A stretch of DNA of 64,000 nucleotides from Acanthosoma haemorrhoidale. Lineage: Eukaryota; Arthropoda; Insecta; Hemiptera; Acanthosomatidae. Below, piece by piece: positions 57,800-64,000 of this stretch; position 1 is the first letter of the stretch; the number at the start of each line of letters is the position of its first letter. The notes beneath the pieces are model-generated. The model had not been told where the DNA came from. It did no database searches and saw nothing but the letters and a program-made list of their open reading frames with translations. Where the stretch lies: NCBI GenBank assembly GCA_930367205.1, contig OV884009.1:39813841-39877840 (forward strand), read 5' to 3'. Both the position numbers and the translations under genes were made by a program.

Positions 57800-58400
57800 G
57801 TTTTTAATGACAGTTTACGACTTTTCGTAATTTTAGTTGGGTAAATAAATTTCTAAACAAGTTGCATATAATTAGTCAGAATCTTAAATTAGATACCGTC
57901 CATATTATAATACCAAATATATTTATTTTCACAAAAAAGTAATTAATTAATTATTTTTCGGTGGGTTGCTCCAATCTGCTCCATCTGCTCTAGACAAAAT
58001 ACCATTCCCCCTCTATTCGTAACTGGAGAGTGAAAAAGATTTAAACACACTTATAATGACAGTTTTAATGACGTTGTGTAACTGTATTCCAACTAAGTAC
58101 TTATACACAATACACATTAATAATCAGGACGTTAGTATAATTCGATACCCCATTTAGTATAATAGAAACATATGAATGTAAACAGTTATTTTATTTAAAA
58201 AATGATTAATGCCCTATTAATCAATCGGAACTCCCTTACAAAATTTCATCCAATTAAAAAATCGGTGATCGAAATGTACTCGTTAATGTCAGTTTTAGTG
58301 ACTTCATGTAATTAAAGTTTTAAAAAATCAAAAGTTACATATTGTTAATCTGTATTACAAGCTTTTGTGTACGGTATTCTAGTAAATCCTATTTAAAATT
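57800..58400 (+). repeat. Cluster of dispersed AT-rich repeat units
   Basis: Three occurrences of the marker block: 57803-57817 (TTTTTAATGACAGTTTACG), 58051-58080 (TTATAATGACAGTTTTAATG then ACGTTGTGTA) and 58282-58310 (TTAATGTCAGTTTTAGTGAC then TTCATGTA). The second and third are followed by 'acattaataatcaggacgtta' or 'acatattgttaatctgtat'. Related copies are at 12.7 and 15.26 kb. Confidence 0.5.
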
Positions 58401-58649
58401 AGAAAATGTTTTTTAATGATTAATCATAATCCTTGATCATGTTTAATAGAGATGGCTTTATGACTTCCATTAATCATGTTCATGTAATGCGGGAAGAGGC
58501 AAACTATCGGAAAATCTGAAACTAAATATCTAAACTTAATGGAGTGTTGCTCTCAAGAGTTTTATTACATTTAATGGCGTTCAAAAGTTTTCACTTTGGC
58601 GATATTCTATAAGGTTTATGACATTGGAAATATATGTAGCGTGTGTTCG

Positions 58650-58730
58650 AAAGGAATAGCTCGCATGGACGAGCACCTAACCGGAGATCAAGAGATTTCG
58701 GGTTCAAGCACGAAGACTGGGCAGGGTGTC
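58650..58730 (+). repeat. SINE-like tRNA-derived head
   Basis: An A-box-like ATAGCTCGCATGGACGAGCA (58656 onwards) and a B-box-like GGGTTCAAGCAC (58700-58711) are at suitable spacing. No complete cloverleaf forms. Possible SINE body downstream is not defined. Confidence 0.4.
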
Positions 58731-60748
58731 TCGATCTTATTTGACTAACGCTTATTGTATTTTATATGCTGCTTGACAATACATATTGAAGATCGCAAGT
58801 AGGGGAAATGCTTTACGGGGAATAGCTACTGTGCGAATGCCTTGAATGTAATACCGGTTCCATTTCAATGTACTGGTGAGATATATATGTATATAAAATT
58901 CAGCCCCCTTAGACCAGAGGTGTGAGACTTTAGGGCTCCATAAGTGGCGATCTAACCTTTTCGAAAGCGGGGTAGTTGTTAGAGGGTATCAGAGGGCCCG
59001 TCTCAAACTTGCTCAAAGGCGCGACTAAGCACTGAAATTCATTAGCGTTCTTCAATACAGACGGTTACTTTGTTTTGGGGGAGTTCCTTAAGGAGGATAA
59101 AACTGACCAGAGTTATCAAGAGTTCCTTCTCGGAAACTCACAACCCTCACTCTCTCAACCTCTCTCCCGCAGTTGCTGATAACACTCAGGGTTTCTCTAA
59201 CTAAGTTAATAGGCTTAAAGCTATATAGGGCAACAGAGGGGTAATAAACTATAAGATACTCATCTTAGTGAACCGGAAGAGCAACGAATAACTTTTTAGG
59301 CACGCTTAGTTCAACATTCTTCCCAGGCAGAAATAAAGGCAATTTTCTGCCATTATATCAACGATTTTGTATTATATAATAACCAAAAGTTGTTTAAATA
59401 ATTTTATTTTAGGGAATATACAAAAAACAAATTAAATACTCTAGAAAGGGAATGAAAAATATCGATAGATGCCCCGTTGGCCCGCCGCCTCAACGTTTTT
59501 GGAAAATTAAAAGAAAGTATTGCGTATATTTAAAAAAATAAATAGTTTAAATCACCTTGGTCACTTAAAACCACAGTTTGTTTAACTGATAAAAAATATG
59601 TATACCATTTGCTAACAATGACTGTATATTGTATGATATATAGCGTAACAAGACATTCAATTTACTGAAGTGAAATCAAATTCACTGTACATCTAGGAAA
59701 AGCAATCTAGTTGAGAACCTTTGAAGCTAGAACGCTCAGTTCGCAACACAGAAACAATATATTATATGTAAGTCCGTACATTTCTCTACAATTAATGCCC
59801 ATTTTACTCTGAACTATTAATGAATTAGAAGTTGGGGCTGTAGTAATTTGTGACATTACTATTCACATCCGAACTAGCTTCCATGCAACACCTCACTATA
59901 TGATTTCTTATCATTCCATTGGTGCTATTCAAGGTTACTTCCGTGTTCTGCACCCTAGAGAGAAAGAAATTGGACCGCAGTGTACATTTTGTAGACACTA
60001 ATATTTTATGAGTCCTTGAACCAATTATCAGGAAAGACTAGAAGGCATGCAATTGTTGAAAGTGGCATAGTAATTACGGAGTTCACAAGTGTCGGAAGAA
60101 TTACAATAGGTGCGAAACAGTATCTGGTAAACTGAGTGTTCAAAGCTTCATATTGTCATCAAACCAAGAAAATCACTATGACTCCGTGGTATTGATCTCA
60201 CTTGGATGACGTGTACTACATAGTGGAAGTGTAGTATTTCTGCCGTTTAATTAGTAATTAGTGCTGTTCCTCCTTACATAGGTCATTGACTGTGAAAGCA
60301 CCTGACCTGGTAATAATAAATTACGTAATACACTGTGAGCTATAAGCCAAAGGGCTGAGGCTCCACTTTCATTCGCGATAGATCCATTAAAATGATTTCA
60401 TAGATCCGAAGTAAAAAACTCCCAATACAGTGTAAAATATTGATTATTTTCTAGTTCGAATACAATAACGGTAAGCCTGAAAAAAACAATAAAAATGAAC
60501 AAAAGTTTTCCTCCCTTCGGGAACTTATCAGATGCACACTTCTATACACTAATGAAAAACGTATTGAAAAGTTTCTACTTCAAGCCGGTTTCCCAGTCTA
60601 GCATCGCCATTAAGGAAATTTGTATTCCTCCTTGCCTACAGCGTAAGCTGAAGTGTTGCATTATTCATCTGTATCGCTTTACAAGTGTCGTGGAAATATG
60701 AAGAAGATATTAATATTCATTTTGAAAGTCGTATCGTATTATTTTGAA

Positions 60749-61386
60749 AAAAAAAATAATAATAATAACAACAACTTTATTATGATAAAATTACAATCTG
60801 CTTCATTGGGCAATAAGTAATTGTGATGTTTTCATTCATACCATATGTACAATTTTCATTTACTCGCTCATTTATACCGTATTTACAAACAGCCCAGAGG
60901 CCTCCCAAATCCACATGCTTTTCACCTCCTTCGCATGCGAAAGAGGGACCGGAGTCTTGAGAAGTCCCCCACACTACTCGGTCAGTCACGTCACCGGATA
61001 CGAGCCAGCGGAGGCTCAGCCACAGCCGCTCAGGACATGATTGGAGAAGCTAACCATTGCCTGGACTCCCACTGTTACGTATTTATAGCAGGTCACGAGG
61101 CCACTGCCGTTTTAGTCTGCGAGGAGGATTATAGGGATGAGTGGTGCAGTGCAATGACTGTGCTAGGGAATTAGGGTGGTTGGATAGGTTACTATGGAAT
61201 TTTATGAACTTGGAAGGGATGAGTTCAAGAATGTAGGGAATATTCAGATCGTTATGAAGGTTCTGTTGCTGACGTAATAAGGGGGATTTACTATTGTTCT
61301 CAGGACTTTTGATTGAAAGGATTGGATACGCTTGATGTTCGATGTTTTTGCTGTCCCCCATAGCTCTATTCCGTATGTCCAGATTA
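60749..61386 (-). mobile_element. LINE copy H, 5'-truncated
   Basis: Minus-strand copy of the main LINE: an AATAAT/AACAAC-type tail side at 60749-60775, then the 3' UTR with the TCGCATGCGA palindrome (about 60930), the ORF2 C-terminus from about 61086 upwards, and similarity ending at 61386 after the 'cccatagctctattccgtatgtccagatt' block. The frame of 120 codons read from 61445 to 61083 on the minus strand is largely the ORF2 C-terminus (HNDLNIPYILELIPSKF) and is a remnant, not a gene. Confidence 0.86.
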
Positions 61387-62102
61387 GAACAATTATTTAA
61401 AATAATAGAAACGTGTTGTGATGATAAGTGTCGTTCGCATTTCAATTCCGATCTGGTGAAAGGAGGCTACTAGTTGCTTGTTTTTACAAAAAATGTAGGT
61501 GTGTATAATATACTTATATGTGAGTAATAAGCAGATGTTTAGTATTGAGAGAAATATTCTTAGCAAAAATTTTTATTGAAAAAATTTTAACTTTATGATC
61601 CCTGAGGATGGGTTAATATCAATCCAAAACGTTGCAAAAGACTATTAATTAATAAAATTTCGAAGGCTTTTATAAACATGTTTTAATCATAACTAACTTT
61701 GGCATTCTTTCCAATACCATGTATTGACATTATCGATATTCAACATCTACTGAGACCAAGTCTTAAATGTACATGTAACTTATCATGCGTCTAAAAAAGG
61801 CACGAGTTGATTTAAAGTCGCAAACACGACTTTAAGACCTATTAAGCGACTTTTGATAATTATAGTAAAAAAAATACATCTTGTAAATCAAACGTGGAGG
61901 TTTTTTATGTTTCAATATACTCGAAATAATAGAAATTTTTTTTTCAATGTTAGCTGAGTTATTAATAATAATTAATCTTGTTTAACAGAGAAGCTATATC
62001 TCTTGCAAGTAACATGTGGGACATGTAAGATGAGGGACTTTCATGCCTCTAGTTTGAAGAGGGGAATCATAAAGACATACAGTTGCAAAATTGAATCCCC
62101 CT
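61387..62102. other. AT-rich, no recognised feature
   Basis: Nothing recognisable. The word 'cctgaggatgggttaatatcaatccaaaacgttg' near 61600 resembles 3'-UTR-like sequence of some retrotransposons, but I cannot assign it. Confidence 0.5.
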
Positions 62103-62228
62103 CCTATTTCTCCTGTTTGTTTTACAAATACACATATCCGAGGGAACGCGTGGTTGTCACGCAAGTGAAAGAAGAAGTGGGGCTTGGGGGATCCCCCACG
62201 ATCCTTTATCAGCCGAGTCACCATCAAA

Positions 62229-62285
62229 TATTCTTTGCCGTAATTTTTTTTCATAAAAAGATATTATCATTACATTTTATGAGAG
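62229..62285. repeat. Direct repeat 1 at the left edge of the insert in LINE copy I
   Basis: About 57 bp ('atattctttgccgtaatttt' ... 'cattacattttatgagag') resembling 63005-63060 ('ataccctttgttattatttt' ... 'catcacattttatctgaga'). Identity is about three-quarters by eye. The two lie at opposite edges of the insert. Confidence 0.5.
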
Positions 62286-62417
62286 TCAAAGCTTATAATC
62301 TATCTCGCTCCAGAGTCCGTTTCATCTTATTCACAGATCTATGTTTATAATATTACTTTCTTTGGAATTGGTTGTTTTTCTGTATTATTTTTGTTCACTC
62401 ATGCTATGGTTATTGGG

Positions 62418-62760
62418 ATCTGGAAAAAATCCTCAGTATTTTTCGACGATTCATCCTCTGAATCTAATTCAAAGGTAAGGAACTATTGGTTGGGATTGCG
62501 ACAGTGGAGAGCTTGACCTTCACGGCTTGAATAAATTGAGATAAAATTAGACTTAAGCAATTCTTACCATTTAATAATAATACAACAATATTTAAATTAC
62601 AGTTATGAAAATGAAATGATTAAATGATATTTTCGCAATACTTCCTATTTATTAAAAACATGACAAAATGTTGATTACGATTTGCAGCTATGCTCTTAGT
62701 ATTGATAAACCAACCGGAGATAAAGGATGGGCTGGGTTTATTACCAGGACTCAATTTTCT
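62418..62760 (+). repeat. Inverted duplication, arm 1 (unassigned element with exon-like segment)
   Basis: Reverse complement of 63441-63745 with substitutions and a few indels. Plus-strand landmarks in order: a coding-like run KKSSVFFDDSSSESNSK at about 62424-62475 ending at CAAAG|GTAAGG (donor-like), an AATAATAAT tract at 62572, TTTGCAGCTATG (acceptor-like) at about 62683, and AACCAACCGGAGAT at about 62708. It lies inside the insert that splits LINE copy I. I do not recognise the element. Confidence 0.65.
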
Positions 62761-63004
62761 TTAGCTAATAATTTTAAATAGTGTGATCAATAGAAGATTT
62801 TTTTCATTCACACCATGATGTGCATATATGTTTATTATCAATTACTAGATCATCGTTATTGCTTTTCTAATATTTTCTGTTTTTGAGTTATTCGTTTTGG
62901 GTGAAGTTGTCATGATATTCCTCTATTTCAGTGATGAATTGGAATCAATTTAATAATAAGTGACCGACGTCTGAATCTATCGTGTCAGTTTAATCAACAA
63001 AAAA

Positions 63005-63060
63005 AATACCCTTTGTTATTATTTTTTTTATAAAAACATTTTGTCATCACATTTTATCTG
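63005..63060. repeat. Direct repeat 2 at the right edge of the insert in LINE copy I
   Basis: Partner of 62229-62285; LINE sequence resumes directly after it. Confidence 0.5.
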
Positions 63061-63440
63061 AGAAGTGAGTGGCCCAGTCGAGGTTGGCAACGAGCGCCAG
63101 GCGATCAAGACAAGATCGTTAAAAGCTCTTGGCAGGACGCATACGGCCATCGCCTTGGCCACTTTTATCTTCGATATGGATTATAGGGATGTGTGAGGCT
63201 GTGCTAGGGGATCAAGATAATTGGCTAAGTTTTGGTGAAATTACGTGAACTTTGAAGGGATGAGATCAACGATGTATGGTATATTAAGATCATTAAGATG
63301 GGCCCTACTGATGGCGTAGTAGGGGGCATTAACTATTGTTCTCAGAACTTTTGATTGAGGCTATTGGACGCGCTTAGGTAGGTCCGTTTCGTTGAACCCT
63401 AAGTATGACTTTAGAAATTAGTAGTTAAAGAAAATTGAGT

Positions 63441-63745
63441 GCTGGTGATGCACTCAGTTTATCCTTAATCTCCGGTTGGTTTATTAATTTCTACGATATT
63501 TTCTATACTAAGAGCAAAACTGCAAATGATACTTGTGTTATTACTAAATAAGAAGGTATTGCGAAAGTCTAATTTCATCTCATTTAATTTAATTTTCATA
63601 GCTGCAAATGGTAATTTAAACATAGTTATATTATTATTAAATAGCAAGTTCTTCAAATGTCGTAATCCCATACAATATCCTTACCTTTGAATTAGATTCA
63701 GAGGGTGAATCGTCGAAAAATGATGAAGATTTTTTCCTAAAAACG
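63441..63745 (-). repeat. Inverted duplication, arm 2
   Basis: Read on the minus strand from 63745: KKSSSFFDDSPSESNSK ending at CAAAG|GTAAGG (donor-like), then AATAATAATA, TTTGCAGCTATG and, towards 63470, AACCAACCGGAGAT, in the same order as arm 1. Just upstream on that strand (about 63746) is a TTTTTAG acceptor-like end, which would define a small exon of about 52 bp. It begins immediately where LINE copy I ends. The 68-codon minus frame 63671-63465 lies in the presumed intron and is probably not a protein. Confidence 0.65.
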
Positions 63746-64000
63746 AAACCATTAGTGAAGACTCAGAAGACAAGAAAACAGACTTATTACAAAGGAAGTA
63801 ATATTAGAAACAAATACCTGTGTAGCTTTGACTCTTATAATGTTATGATACTAATATGATATATTAGTAATATCTTTTTATGAAAAAAATAACAGCAAAT
63901 AATTTTGATTGTGACTCGACTGATAAAGGAACCTTAAGATCTCTTGGCTCTGCCACTCGGAGCCGACCTGGTCTGCGATTGCACAAACCTTTCTCACGTC
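63746..64000. other. Window end, no recognised gene
   Basis: AT-rich to about 63920 and GC-richer at the very end, where it may continue a feature beyond the window. Nothing can be called. Confidence 0.5.

Larger units (their letters stand above)
57436..60748. other. AT-rich stretch with tandemly arranged old repeat units
   Basis: 57640-58450 holds at least two or three diverged units of the dispersed repeat marked by TTAATGACAGTTTTAATGAC-like blocks. A SINE-like head lies at 58.65 kb. 58900-59240 is GC-richer and of unknown nature. The open frame 60495-60701 shows no motif. No gene is called. Confidence 0.45.
62103..63440 (-). mobile_element. LINE copy I, old and split by an insertion
   Basis: Minus-strand, highly diverged copy of the main LINE in two parts. 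62103-62225 matches the 3' UTR (for example 'gtggttgtcac', 'ggggatcccccac'); 63063-63440 matches the following UTR, the ORF2 C-terminus and the post-RT region ('gtgctagggg', 'tgaactttgaagggatgag', 'ctattgttctcagaacttttgattgag'). The parts are consecutive in the family sequence, so about 840 bp (62226-63062) was inserted later. It is more eroded than the other copies. Confidence 0.7.

Noticed and set aside
58900..59240. Possible LTR or primer-binding site (TGGCGATCTAACC) and hAT-like CAGAGGTG word
   Set aside because: No partner LTR, inverted end or coding region; the matches are too short.

Overview
This window looks like AT-rich (roughly two-thirds A+T by eye), intron-scale DNA from an animal genome, most likely an insect and possibly a hemipteran. 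The reasons are the repeat content (a jockey/BS/X-element-type LINE, a Charlie-like hAT transposon, a Tc1/Tc3-like relic and a mariner-type miniature element), insect-style TATA/initiator spacing, and short GT-AG intron signals. The phylum-level inference is reasonable; the order is a guess. I see no bacterial operons, rRNA, CRISPR array or recognisable viral insertion, and no host gene I can name.

Layout. 1-1569: no recognised gene. 1570-4928: a minus-strand, 5'-truncated LINE copy split by an apparently intact hAT transposon (2071-4587). The hAT has an 8-bp target duplication, its own core promoter, one 601-aa transposase and a poly(A) signal. 4929-10475: no gene. 10476-11636: a second minus-strand LINE copy carrying a broken reverse transcriptase. 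11637-22604: mostly featureless, with a tRNA-like element (13.06 kb), the C-terminal end of another LINE family (16.8 kb), a decayed Tc1-like transposase (17.2-18.2 kb) and a SINE-like head (18.8 kb). 22605-38455: three further short pieces of the main LINE, one divergent LINE relic (28.2 kb), a mariner-like miniature element (27.8 kb), a possible split host exon (29.4 kb), a 31-bp minisatellite beside a TATA box (30.3 kb) and pairs of old dispersed repeats. 39.4 kb: a long imperfect hairpin. 42-44 kb: an (AG)20 microsatellite inside a dispersed repeat whose other copy is at 52 kb, an orphan hAT-like end and a short LINE insertion with a target duplication. 44711-48252: the longest LINE copy, with a zinc-knuckle ORF1 fragment and an endonuclease/RT ORF2 interrupted by one TGA. 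It is bounded by a 12-bp target duplication and lies between two copies of a 98% identical 108-bp repeat. 49.8-50.5 kb: RT relic of a second jockey-type family. 56.7-57.4, 60.7-61.4 and 62.1-63.4 kb: more copies of the main LINE. The last is split by an insertion and overlaps an inverted duplication (62.4-62.76 / 63.44-63.75 kb) that I cannot assign to a known element.

How the parts relate: the window is a record of repeated insertion of one LINE family (at least ten pieces, mostly 3' ends, as expected from target-primed reverse transcription that stops early), with DNA transposons inserting on top. Only the hAT looks potentially self-sufficient. The 44.7-kb LINE lacks its 5' end and has at least two inactivating-looking changes. 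Strongest candidates for something new are the inverted duplication at 62.4-63.75 kb, the 108-bp structured duplicate flanking the LINE, the protein-like repeat shared by 42.3 and 52.1 kb, and the hairpins at 2.24 and 39.4 kb.
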